From a bacterium UBP17_UBA6191 (GTDB taxonomy: Bacteria > Muiribacteriota > UBA6191), in the NCBI GenBank assembly GCA_002422125.1, contig DITF01000238.1, positions 1 through 8,676 on the forward strand: a stretch of 8,676 bases of DNA. The letters are read 5' to 3'. The notes under the pieces were generated by a model. The model was not told where the DNA came from. It ran no database searches and worked only from the letters and a program-made list of their open reading frames with translations. Positions 1 through 6,235 of the stretch are shown here, in pieces. The position numbers and the translations under genes were made by a program. Position 1 is the stretch's first letter. Every line of letters begins with the position of its first letter.

Positions 1-407
1 GTACGGGCAGGAATTTCCTTTTCACGGCTAAAATCCCATCCAGGAACATCGGCTTCCAAAGCAATGGTTCGCCAGGAAACCATCTCTAAAAAACTTGCCA
101 TACGGTAGGCATCCATTACATTGTAAGCCCACAACGCTAAAGACATTAAGACAAAAAATCCAAAAAATGTGGAATACAAAAATGGGCCAAAATGTGAGCT
201 CATGACCGAAAATACTGCGCCTTGCTGAAAAAAATCATGGGTGTAGAGAACCGTGGTTATCAAGCCACCAAAAAAGACACTGGCCTTCCGTTTCTCACGG
301 TGAATCCACTGAGCGGAACCCCATATTAAAGCTGAGTAAATACCGTGCAACAAAGGAGTGGCACTTTTACCATTGCGGGTTGGCTCGGTTATGGCAAATG
401 GATCCAT
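1..407 (-). CDS. Hypothetical membrane protein, partial (C-terminus beyond the window)
   Basis: An open minus-strand frame of 135 codons starts at ATG 407-405 and runs off the left edge without a stop. The visible protein begins MDPFAITEPTRNGKSATPLL. It has a weakly hydrophobic stretch around residues 27-55 and a clear membrane segment around residues 70-92 (FLYSTFFGFFVLMSLALWAY), followed by a polar region rich in acidic and basic residues. The start codon shares one base with the stop codon of hemW (TGATG), so translation is probably coupled and the gene is the third in the hemW operon. I do not recognise the family. The coupling, lack of stops and coherent membrane profile argue that it is real. 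Function is unknown; a heme-related role from the neighbour would be guesswork. Confidence 0.7.
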   Translation of the reverse strand, partial: MDPFAITEPTRNGKSATPLLHGIYSALIWGSAQWIHREKRKASVFFGGLITTVLYTHDFFQQGAVFSVMSSHFGPFLYSTFFGFFVLMSLALWAYNVMDAYRMASFLEMVSWRTIALEADVPGWDFSREKEIPAR

Positions 408-1561
408 CACGACAAATATTCCTGAAAAACACGGTTTGACAAAAGCACAGCCGTGGCTGGAATACGGTAATGTGTTTGAGTAACTTCAACTAACTCTAAT
501 TGTATCAGCCTCTGCATGCGTGAACCAAGCTCCAGTTCTGGATAAATGCAGTGCAAGTTTGTGTAAACTTGTACTGGAATGCCTTCCAAAAGTCGGAATT
601 GTAACATGATTTTTTCCAAAACAGAATCAGCCTGTGACAGAGTAGTATACTCAGGACCTTTGTCAGGAAATTTTTGACAATTTATCCACTCCTTGAAACC
701 AGATGGATTCTGCCAACGAAGGGGGGCTAACCAAGAGGCAGCCGAAGGGCCAGCTCCAATCCAGTTTTGATGTTTCCAATAACCAAGATTATGGATACAT
801 TCTTTCCCGGGCAGGGAAAACGCTGATATTTCATATTGTTTGTACCCTTGATCAGAGAGGAAAAATTGCATCTGTTGGTAGAGTGTGGCCATTAGGTCAT
901 CATCAGCAACCTTGATTTTGCCTGATTTTACCTGTTCAAACCAGGGGGCATCTTCCTCAATGCTTAAAAGGTAGGAGGAAATGTGGGCCGGTCTGTAGGC
1001 CAAAACCTGAATCAGAGTCCGCATAAAGCTATTTTGATCTTGCTTAGGGATGCCAATCATCAGATCAAGATTATAGTTGATGCCTTTGTCTTTAAGCATT
1101 TCAAGAGCCCGAAGATTTTCTTCCAGAAGATGTCCTCTGGCTAAAAATTTAAGCTCCGGTCCGTTTAAGGACTGTATTCCTATGGAAATCCGGTTCACGC
1201 CAGCTTGCATATACCCAGCTAACTTGTCTTCATTAAGGCCTTCAGGATTGGCCTCCAGACTAATCTCCGTATTTTTGTCTAATGAGTAGTTTTTAGAAAT
1301 GACAGAGAAGATTTGTGAAATTTCTGCAACGGTCAAAAGGCTTGGTGTTCCACCACCAAAATAGATGGATCTTAAGGGTTGAGTCGATTTAGGCAGTCTC
1401 TCAATTTCTTCTGTCAGAGACTTTAAAAAAAGTTGTCTTTCTCCGGTTTTTTCCAAGTCCGTTGCAAAGTCACAATAGGCACAGCGGACACGACAGAAGG
1501 GAATATGCAGATAAAGCCCAAGGTCTTTATCGGTCCATGATAAGGATGACACCAAGGTCAC
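407..1561 (-). CDS. hemW: HemW, radical SAM heme chaperone (often annotated as oxygen-independent coproporphyrinogen III oxidase-like)
   Basis: The 384-aa product matches HemW in length (E. coli about 378 aa) and motifs. The radical SAM cluster motif CRVRCAYC has its cysteines at residues 23, 27 and 30, preceded by YLHIPF. A GGGTPS loop for SAM binding is at 69-74, LEANPEGL at about 102-109, SIGIQSLN at about 126-133, and the HemN/HemW-type YW...IGAGPSAASW segment at 261-277, with the C-terminal HemN-like domain after it. By family knowledge HemW is cytoplasmic, binds heme and delivers it to partner proteins, and lacks true coproporphyrinogen oxidase activity. The start used is GTG at 1561, with GAGAGAG at 1571-1565 as a plausible ribosome binding site. 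It overlaps the upstream 84-aa gene by 35 nt. In-frame TTG and a second GTG a few codons later are alternatives that change only a few residues. Confidence 0.93.
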   Translation of the reverse strand: MTLVSSLSWTDKDLGLYLHIPFCRVRCAYCDFATDLEKTGERQLFLKSLTEEIERLPKSTQPLRSIYFGGGTPSLLTVAEISQIFSVISKNYSLDKNTEISLEANPEGLNEDKLAGYMQAGVNRISIGIQSLNGPELKFLARGHLLEENLRALEMLKDKGINYNLDLMIGIPKQDQNSFMRTLIQVLAYRPAHISSYLLSIEEDAPWFEQVKSGKIKVADDDLMATLYQQMQFFLSDQGYKQYEISAFSLPGKECIHNLGYWKHQNWIGAGPSAASWLAPLRWQNPSGFKEWINCQKFPDKGPEYTTLSQADSVLEKIMLQFRLLEGIPVQVYTNLHCIYPELELGSRMQRLIQLELVEVTQTHYRIPATAVLLSNRVFQEYLS

Positions 1562-1781
1562 GAGCTCTCTCGGTTGCCAGAGGGGTCAGAAGCGTTTTTG
1601 GTTTGATGTGAAGAGTCAGAATTTTGCGGCGAAAATACTGTTCAATATCGGTACCAGTGAGAACCTTGCCAGCAAAAATTTCGCCCTTGGAAGCAGGTGG
1701 GATCTGAGCCTGTTTTAGGGATTCGATTCGATCGACAACTTCCGCAACCAGTTGACGAATAAGTTCTTCGGTGATTTGCAT
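1527..1781 (-). CDS. Small protein resembling microcompartment-locus proteins (helical N-terminal tag plus 'LTPLA' motif)
   Basis: This is the first gene of the hemW operon, 84 aa. The N-terminus (residues 2-22, ITEELIRQLVAEVVDRIESL) forms an amphipathic helix followed by a flexible linker (QAQIPPASKGE). The C-terminal half contains KVLTGTDIEQYF and ends in LLTPLATERARDLGVILIMDR-like sequence. By recall, an amphipathic helix plus linker is the layout of microcompartment encapsulation peptides. A 'TPxAxxxAxxxGI' ending recurs in several proteins encoded in microcompartment loci. That is a resemblance, not a demonstrated homology, and no shell gene (BMC domain or EutN type) is in the window. 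The stop codon lies inside hemW. The ATG at 1781 has no clear Shine-Dalgarno sequence; an extended -10 box just upstream suggests a nearly leaderless message. The gene is probably real, its function unassigned. Confidence 0.7.
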   Translation of the reverse strand: MQITEELIRQLVAEVVDRIESLKQAQIPPASKGEIFAGKVLTGTDIEQYFRRKILTLHIKPKTLLTPLATERARDLGVILIMDR

Positions 1782-1787
1782 GGATTC

Positions 1788-1796
1788 AGTATATCA
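1788..1796 (-). promoter_or_regulatory. Extended -10 promoter element for the hemW operon
   Basis: On the minus strand TGATATACT matches the extended -10 pattern TGnTATAAT at all but one position. A TTGTCA at 1819-1814 resembles a -35 box but sits 20 nt away, longer than the usual 17, which an extended -10 can tolerate. The expected start site, about 7 nt after the box, falls on or next to the A of ATG 1781, so the transcript could be leaderless. Confidence 0.45.
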
Positions 1797-1803
1797 CCAG
1801 AAT

Positions 1804-1819
1804 TTGTCGGAACTGACAA
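1804..1819. promoter_or_regulatory. Near-palindrome, candidate operator between divergent genes
   Basis: TTGTCGGAACTGACAA is a dyad with 7-bp arms that match at six of seven positions around a central AA. It lies in the intergenic region between the divergent hemW operon and the STN-repeat gene and covers the -35-like TTGTCA of the minus-strand promoter. This is where a repressor or activator would act. No cognate regulator is visible in the window. Confidence 0.3.
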
Positions 1820-1897
1820 CAATAATATGCTCTGCCCTGAAGTTTTTAGAAGTTCTATCCTTTTGTATCGGAAAAATTGATTTTAGGGAGCATTTTT

Positions 1898-2467
1898 ATG
1901 AAAGTTAGCATCAACACCCAGGACTTACACCTTGAAGGATTTGCCTTTGTATTATCACATCATATAAAAAAGCCTGTTTTGGTATTGTGTGAGGAAAGTC
2001 TTATCTTAAAACCAGTGCGGGATTTGAATCTTCAGGGCGTGACTCTTGAGGAAGTCCTTGATACTGCTTTGATCTGCCACACCCGCATCGATTACATGAT
2101 TCGCGAGGACATGGTACTAATTCATGAACCGTCCTTGTTTGCTTACACCCCAGTTCCTCAGGCCTGGGAGCTGGAGCTGGCCTATACCACCGATGATATG
2201 GGCGGGGATTTAGAAACAACAGCTTTGAATATTCTATTGTTTTTGGCTCGTCGTTTTAAAAGAACCATATTGGTGCCTACAGATTCCCTATCTTTACTTA
2301 ATCCGATCCCATTTTTTTTAAAACGCAACGAAGGCATGGCAAGTGTACTCCACCGTTTAAGTCAATTGTCCAGATTCACTTACACCAGTTTTGAAAATAT
2401 GCTCAGCATCAAACCTCAGACTCAGAAAATGCTGCCTAGGGCTCCTAATGTTACGGCCATTTTGTAA
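1898..2467 (+). CDS. Protein with two STN-like (secretin/TonB short domain) repeats
   Basis: The start is placed at ATG 1898, because AGGGAG at 1885-1890 sits 7 nt upstream; a TTG at 1877 is in frame but lacks a site. The 189-aa product appears to be an internal duplication. Residues 25-77 (LVLCEESL ... LNLQGVTLEEVLDTAL ... VLIHEP) and 124-173 (ILVPTDSLSLL ... EGMASVLHRLSQL ... MLSIKP) share the order strand, helix 'leevL', strand, strand typical of the STN domain. In secretins and FecA-type receptors this domain is a periplasmic docking or signalling module. There is no signal peptide or membrane segment, so either the protein is cytoplasmic or the true start is misjudged. It ends inside the 3' end of the convergent SLBB export gene, so a shared envelope-export role is possible but inferred only from position. 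Confidence 0.75.
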   Translation: MKVSINTQDLHLEGFAFVLSHHIKKPVLVLCEESLILKPVRDLNLQGVTLEEVLDTALICHTRIDYMIREDMVLIHEPSLFAYTPVPQAWELELAYTTDDMGGDLETTALNILLFLARRFKRTILVPTDSLSLLNPIPFFLKRNEGMASVLHRLSQLSRFTYTSFENMLSIKPQTQKMLPRAPNVTAIL

Positions 2468-4953
2468 ATGCTGTCCAAAGACTCCTTAAACTGGTTTCTG
2501 CGAATCTGGATACGGGTAGGCACAATAATGGTGTCCCCAGCTTCAATGAGTTGAGCAATAGCTAAGGACTGGTTGCCTTCCTGTGAACGGACTGGCTCAA
2601 CATAGCGAAGAGATCGGTTTCGCAACTGATTTACTGGTATGGCCTGACCACTGGCTTTAAGAATAAATACCTTGGTGGTGTAGGCATTATCATTAAAACC
2701 TCCGGCTGCTTGAATGTAGTCTCTCACTGTCAGACCCTCTCGATGCAGGATTGTAGATGGTGCATAGACCTGACCAGCAATGGTTACCTCAGAGGGCTGA
2801 GTCGGAATTTCAAAGCGGTCTCCATCTTCCAAAACCACATCGTTGATGGAATTTTTAATATCCTCAATGGTATTCAGGCCGCGAAAGTCAAGAGCCAGCC
2901 TGCCCTCAATTTCAATACTGGACAGCTTCTCCAGAGTTTCGTCCACCTGTGAGAGGGATTCCAAGGTAGCCTTCTGATCCTGAACCGAATCCTCTCCACT
3001 CATCTGGCTGGCTTTAATCTTTAAATTGTTCAGATTTTCCTGTTCTCTGGCTACAAAGGAGTCACGAATTTCCCGTTGCCTTTGGGCCAGATTTTTACGA
3101 TACAACTTGGCTCCCATTAAGAAAGCCCCATCCGAAAGTCCGCCAGCCCTTAGTAAAATTTCAGATAATTTGGCACCAGTGTTAAACTTATATTCTCCAG
3201 GATAGACAATCTGCCCACCGATAGAAATGCTGCCTTGTTTGGCTAGTCTTGGGTCTTTAAACACGGTAATGGAGTCTAAATGCTGCAAAAACAGATTGTG
3301 CTCATCTTCTCCTGATAATGCTTTTCCCACTGAAAAGCGCAAAGTGTTAACACCAGCGGTGGTCTGCCTTGATAATTCTCCTGACAGAAGATGGGCACTG
3401 TCCTTAAGTTGGGCTTTGACCAAGATGTCACGAATCCGGGTATTTTTCTGAAGTTCCACCGAGCCGGGGCGCACGACTTCCCCACTGATGTCAATATGAG
3501 GTTGGATTTGCAGTTCGTTTAAAGAAAATATGCGAATCTCATCCAGTGGATGTAGCTTGGTGCTGATTTTCCCAGCCATTTCCTGGCCAAGATTGACATG
3601 TAGTGTCTGAACCTGTGTCCTTATCTGCATTCCCTGATGGTGAGGTACGGTCTCAGGTTTTTCCATCAGCCGCTTGATTTCGGCTGTTCCCAGGTGGGTT
3701 TTGGGTTTTAATCCCTGAGCTTTGGCTATAAGTTGTTTCAGGGTAAGTTTTGTATCCCATTCATAAACCCCAGTTGCAAAGACACTGCCGCTGATACTGA
3801 CTTTGTTCTGAATCGTATTGCGAGTAGATCCAGCTAACAAAACCCCACCATCTTGGGGAGCCTGAGTCAAAAGACCTTTATGGTTCAGATCTTTCATGGA
3901 AACCTTGCCATTGTTTTGAAAACTAAACCACTTTAAACTGTTTGGGTCTGCATCTGGCTCAAGTCCTCCAGATAGTTCAAGCACTGATGCCAGATTCGGT
4001 TCACCGTGTATTTCATAGACTCCAGGCCTTTTAACTTTGCCTAAAATGGCCAGCCTTTGTTGTATCAGGGGCACATGAATCACATCCTGTGGACTTAATC
4101 TAAAATTTCCCTCTAGTATTCCATCGGTTAGAAATTTTTGCAGATCTACAGTCTGTAATGTCTCTGAATTTCGTAAAATGCGGATTTTTCTTAGGCTACC
4201 GTTGGCTTTGGGTCCTCCGGCCGCACTCAGCAACTGGATGGGCGTCGAAAGGGCATTGGCTAAATACATCCCCGGTTTTTTGACCTCTCCGGTGACATAC
4301 AGGGGAAATTGTCTGAGCTTTACTATTTGGTAAGAAATCTGGATATCTTTGTAATATCCTTGAAGTTTATGGATGAGATATGGGACAAGGTCCTTTTTCA
4401 AAACTCCGGCCACCGAGATTTCACCAGCCAAGGGGAAAGGGATTTTTCCCTCGGAGCTGACCTCGGACAAAAATGTTTCATCCTGGGTCTGGTTCCAGAC
4501 ATGCAGGGATAAAACATCCCCGGTACCAAAGCTGTATGAGTCTGGCACATCCTGCGGTTGCAGGGTTTGCATGGCATGGTAGCTACTTGATTTAGAAAAG
4601 AGATCCTGCCCAAACACCTGTAGATTGGTTAAAGTGCTAGTGGGGATTAATTCTGGCTCAATGGACATAATTTGCAAGAGGGGTGGGAATATATCAGCAA
4701 CCGATATCAGAGGATCGGGATTGCTAATTACGGTCGTCTCATGAGCAGTACTTTCTTCAGGAAACTGAAATGTCCTTTGTTCTGGGCGCATTTTTCCTTC
4801 TGGCAGCATATTTCTACCAGGGCTTTGCATCGTAGGGGCATTCCTATTTTGTTTTAGAAGTTCTTCTAGCTTGCTCTGTCTTTCCTGAAATGTTTCAGAA
4901 AGAGCAAAACTGTTGCCACACAGAAATATGATCAGGCAAATAATTCGCAACAT
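2422..4953 (-). CDS. Wza-like polysaccharide export protein with six SLBB-type repeats
   Basis: The 843-aa product starts with a signal peptide (residues 1 to about 17, cleavage near SFA). A low-complexity linker rich in Q, N and P leads to a Poly_export domain at about 138-215 (SYSFGTGDVLSLHVW ... EGKIPFPLAGEI). SLBB-type repeats then follow at about 218-262, 301-345, 386-428, 488-530, 576-620 and 723-768. Each has the pattern 'hxGxVxxPGxYxh ... LxxLLxxAGGL'; repeats 3, 4 and 6 are the most divergent. Between the fifth and sixth lies a charged coiled coil (about 618-680). The C-terminus ends in a short hydrophobic helix (about 828-843) that could insert in the outer membrane as in Wza. By family knowledge such proteins form the periplasmic and outer-membrane conduit for capsule or exopolysaccharide. 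No glycosyltransferase or Wzc/Wzx/Wzy gene is adjacent. The start ATG 4953 has AAAGG six nt upstream. The length is well above canonical Wza (about 380 aa), as in multi-SLBB export proteins. Confidence 0.9.
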   Translation of the reverse strand: MLRIICLIIFLCGNSFALSETFQERQSKLEELLKQNRNAPTMQSPGRNMLPEGKMRPEQRTFQFPEESTAHETTVISNPDPLISVADIFPPLLQIMSIEPELIPTSTLTNLQVFGQDLFSKSSSYHAMQTLQPQDVPDSYSFGTGDVLSLHVWNQTQDETFLSEVSSEGKIPFPLAGEISVAGVLKKDLVPYLIHKLQGYYKDIQISYQIVKLRQFPLYVTGEVKKPGMYLANALSTPIQLLSAAGGPKANGSLRKIRILRNSETLQTVDLQKFLTDGILEGNFRLSPQDVIHVPLIQQRLAILGKVKRPGVYEIHGEPNLASVLELSGGLEPDADPNSLKWFSFQNNGKVSMKDLNHKGLLTQAPQDGGVLLAGSTRNTIQNKVSISGSVFATGVYEWDTKLTLKQLIAKAQGLKPKTHLGTAEIKRLMEKPETVPHHQGMQIRTQVQTLHVNLGQEMAGKISTKLHPLDEIRIFSLNELQIQPHIDISGEVVRPGSVELQKNTRIRDILVKAQLKDSAHLLSGELSRQTTAGVNTLRFSVGKALSGEDEHNLFLQHLDSITVFKDPRLAKQGSISIGGQIVYPGEYKFNTGAKLSEILLRAGGLSDGAFLMGAKLYRKNLAQRQREIRDSFVAREQENLNNLKIKASQMSGEDSVQDQKATLESLSQVDETLEKLSSIEIEGRLALDFRGLNTIEDIKNSINDVVLEDGDRFEIPTQPSEVTIAGQVYAPSTILHREGLTVRDYIQAAGGFNDNAYTTKVFILKASGQAIPVNQLRNRSLRYVEPVRSQEGNQSLAIAQLIEAGDTIIVPTRIQIRRNQFKESLDSIYKMAVTLGALGSIF

Positions 4954-4959
4954 ACATAA

Positions 4960-4964
4960 CCTTT
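4960..4964 (-). promoter_or_regulatory. Ribosome binding site of the SLBB export gene
   Basis: AAAGG on the minus strand ends 6 nt before ATG 4953. It decides this start over the overlapping out-of-frame ATG at 4957. A TATAAA at 5028-5023, minus strand, is a weak -10 candidate about 70 nt further upstream, without a good -35. Confidence 0.5.
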
Positions 4965-5109
4965 GGTTTGAGTCATCGGGCAGACTATCGGTTCAGAAGG
5001 AATGAAGCTTCAGATTCTAAGTTTTATATGCTGGGAATATTGCGGCAATTGCAGGCAAAACAGGAAAATTCAGAGGGTTTTTGTCTTGGTTTTGTTATGC
5101 TAAGAGAGT

Positions 5110-5559
5110 ATGAGATATTGTGTTGTTTTGATCAGCCAATCAGGTCTTTTGCCCTGGCTTTTGAAAAAAATTACCCAAAGCAATTGGAACCATGTGGGTT
5201 TAATCGATGATTCGGGATTAATTCTTGATCTGGATTGGTCAGGCCCAGGAATGTATCGTATAGAAGACCGAGCGGGCTGGGAATTTAAAGTGATTCCCGT
5301 ATGCGTTGATAGTCCGATGACGGAAGCAATGCATGGTTCATACCGATACTCCATTTGGCAGAATCTGAATTGGATTTTTGCAAAAATTGGGATTAAACAT
5401 CGCATTTACCGGCAGTTCCAGCTCAAACAAAATTGTGTCGGATTTGTGGCAGAGGTTTTTAACAGGCCAGAATGGGCCCATTTTGCACCAAAAGATTTTG
5501 AGCAAAGCTTGATTGGCGGGCATGTTCTGGCCCCAGAAAACACAAAACCCCGCCATTGA
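5110..5559 (+). CDS. Circularly permuted NlpC/P60-like (YiiX/LRAT-type) papain-fold hydrolase
   Basis: The 149-aa product has the hallmark of the permuted NlpC/P60 group. A histidine near the N-terminus in SNWNHVGLID (His28) is followed by a 'GLILD' strand, and the cysteine comes late in QNCVGFVAEVF (Cys109). In canonical NlpC/P60 enzymes the order is Cys then His. By family knowledge members hydrolyse or transfer amide or ester bonds on lipids, peptides or peptidoglycan; the substrate here cannot be read. There is no signal peptide, suggesting a cytoplasmic protein or one exported by another route. A stop codon at 5101-5103 closes the frame, so ATG 5110 is the earliest start. AAGAGAG at 5102-5108 lies unusually close to it, so TTG 5128 is a weaker alternative. 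The last codons and the stop form part of a terminator hairpin. The gene is transcribed divergently from the SLBB gene. Confidence 0.75.
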   Translation: MRYCVVLISQSGLLPWLLKKITQSNWNHVGLIDDSGLILDLDWSGPGMYRIEDRAGWEFKVIPVCVDSPMTEAMHGSYRYSIWQNLNWIFAKIGIKHRIYRQFQLKQNCVGFVAEVFNRPEWAHFAPKDFEQSLIGGHVLAPENTKPRH

Positions 5560-5569
5560 TGCGGGGTTT
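5545..5569. terminator. Strong, probably bidirectional intrinsic terminator
   Basis: AAACCCCGC (5545-5553) pairs perfectly with GCGGGGTTT (5561-5569) around the loop CATTGAT, giving a 9-bp GC-rich stem. The plus-strand tail is TTTGATAATACTTT. The minus-strand tail, TTTTGTGTTTT, is richer in T, so the hairpin works best for leftward transcripts such as a tRNA read on the minus strand. The stop codon of the NlpC/P60-like gene (5557-5559) lies in the loop. Confidence 0.85.
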
Positions 5570-5574
5570 GATAA

Positions 5575-5605
5575 TACTTTCGGCGGGACTTGAACCCACG
5601 ACTCA
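5575..5605 (-). tRNA. 3' end fragment of a tRNA (T-arm and acceptor-like strand), likely attachment-site remnant
   Basis: On the minus strand GTGGG TTCAAGT CCCGC forms a five-pair T stem (one G-U) with a seven-base T loop carrying the conserved TTCAA. It is preceded by a variable-loop-like TGAGTC and followed by seven bases CGAAAGT as a 3' acceptor strand. An intrinsic terminator starts a few bases later, as expected after a tRNA gene. The 5' half is missing: no complementary ACTTTCG, no D-arm, and the bases where an anticodon stem should be do not pair. No CCA is encoded. Island integrases commonly recombine in the 3' half of tRNA genes, restoring the tRNA at one border and leaving the displaced 3' end at the other. 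This fragment fits the displaced end, with the island to the right. The amino acid cannot be assigned. Confidence 0.55.
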
Positions 5606-5626
5606 GGGATAGTGCTTCAATCTTTT

Positions 5627-5636
5627 CCACTAGTGG
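5627..5636. repeat. Perfect 10-bp palindrome near the tRNA fragment
   Basis: CCACTAGTGG is a perfect palindrome 22 bp inside the putative island border. It could be part of a recombinase or excisionase arm site, but one copy of this length can arise by chance. Confidence 0.2.
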
Positions 5637-5750
5637 TTTAATGACTTCTGAGATAGTTATTTTTCAGGGCTTCATCCGAGTTCATTTCGCCCTAGAAAAT
5701 TCCATTGCTGTGATTGCATGTTGCTGGCTAATGTGAAGAGAACTGGGACT

Positions 5751-6235
5751 ATGTTTATGTTTATTGATGAAAGTGGTGATTCCGGATTCGAGTTTGAAAG
5801 ATGCTTCGATGATTTCTTTGTGTTTACGGTTGGAATTTTCAAGGACTTCGCCCCCTGTGGTGTCGCCCGACAAGGTTTGCGTGACCTTGTGCCGCAGTTG
5901 AAGTGTTACCCAGAGTTTAAGGTTACTAGAATCAGTCACCGCTTTCGGGTTGAGTTTTTCCGGAGTTGCTTGGTGGTTGATAGATACTCATAACCTGTGC
6001 AAAACTCCTATCTAACGGAAGATACTTTTATCAGTATTTTTGTCGACTTGTTCTTCAGGGATTGCGAAGCCTATCCAATCGATTAACTGGAAAGTACTCT
6101 TTTCGGGGCCGCTTTGCACTTGGCGGCTCGTTACATTCTACATATATGGTATTGCATGCCTTGGCAATCATTTCAGCTCCTTCAGACGTTCTGATTTGAT
6201 TCTGCGGTAGTCGCTGGCTTGCCGGCATTCGTGCA
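5751..6235 (+). pseudogene. Decayed DUF3800 family gene (stop and frame change)
   Basis: The first frame (ATG 5751; an in-frame ATG at 5718 adds 11 residues) gives MFMFIDESGDSGFEF, then DFFVFTVGIFKDF, and later EFKVTRISHRFRVEFF...VVDR. These are the successive landmarks of DUF3800 proteins, whose FIDESGD opening is characteristic. The frame stops at TAA 5991-5993. A different frame then continues with AKLLSNGRYFYQYFCRLVLQ (from 5999), which matches the next family segment ('VDKxKL.S...FYxY...LLx'). Further on, LAGIRA (6218-6235) after an in-frame TGA (6197) recalls the 'LIQLADxVAGAIR' segment. About 15 residues also seem lost between EFF and VVDR. DUF3800 proteins are usually 200-300 aa, have an RNase H-like fold by prediction, and are often found on mobile elements. 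The alignment is from memory. The N-terminal match is firm; the tail is tentative. Confidence 0.7.
6055..6171 (-). CDS. Tiny hypothetical ORF, second of an ATGA-overlapping pair
   Basis: The 38-codon frame begins at ATG 6171 inside the ATGA overlap with the stop of the upstream 52-aa ORF and ends at TGA 6057-6055. The product (MIAKACNTIYVECNEPPS...) is basic towards the end (AKRPRKEY, NRLDRLRNP) and resembles nothing I recognise. It lies antisense to the decayed DUF3800 gene. Its only support is the coupled start, so it may be spurious or the out-of-frame tail of a broken gene. Confidence 0.25.
   Translation of the reverse strand: MIAKACNTIYVECNEPPSAKRPRKEYFPVNRLDRLRNP

Noticed and set aside
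3276..3494. Same-strand out-of-frame ORF inside the SLBB gene
   Set aside because: It is wholly inside a well supported coding frame with no start signal or motif.
5005..5024. Imperfect dyad around GAAGCTTC upstream of the SLBB gene
   Set aside because: The arms beyond the central 8 bp do not pair well, so it is within chance expectation.
4968..5210. Plus-strand ORF of 80 codons before the NlpC/P60-like gene
   Set aside because: It overlaps the start of a better supported gene in another frame, has no recognisable motif or ribosome binding site, and spans the divergent intergenic region.
5570..5660. Complete tRNA or tmRNA on the minus strand
   Set aside because: Only the T-arm and 3' strand fold; no complementary acceptor 5' strand, D-arm or anticodon stem can be drawn, and the tmRNA-type end with CCA is absent.
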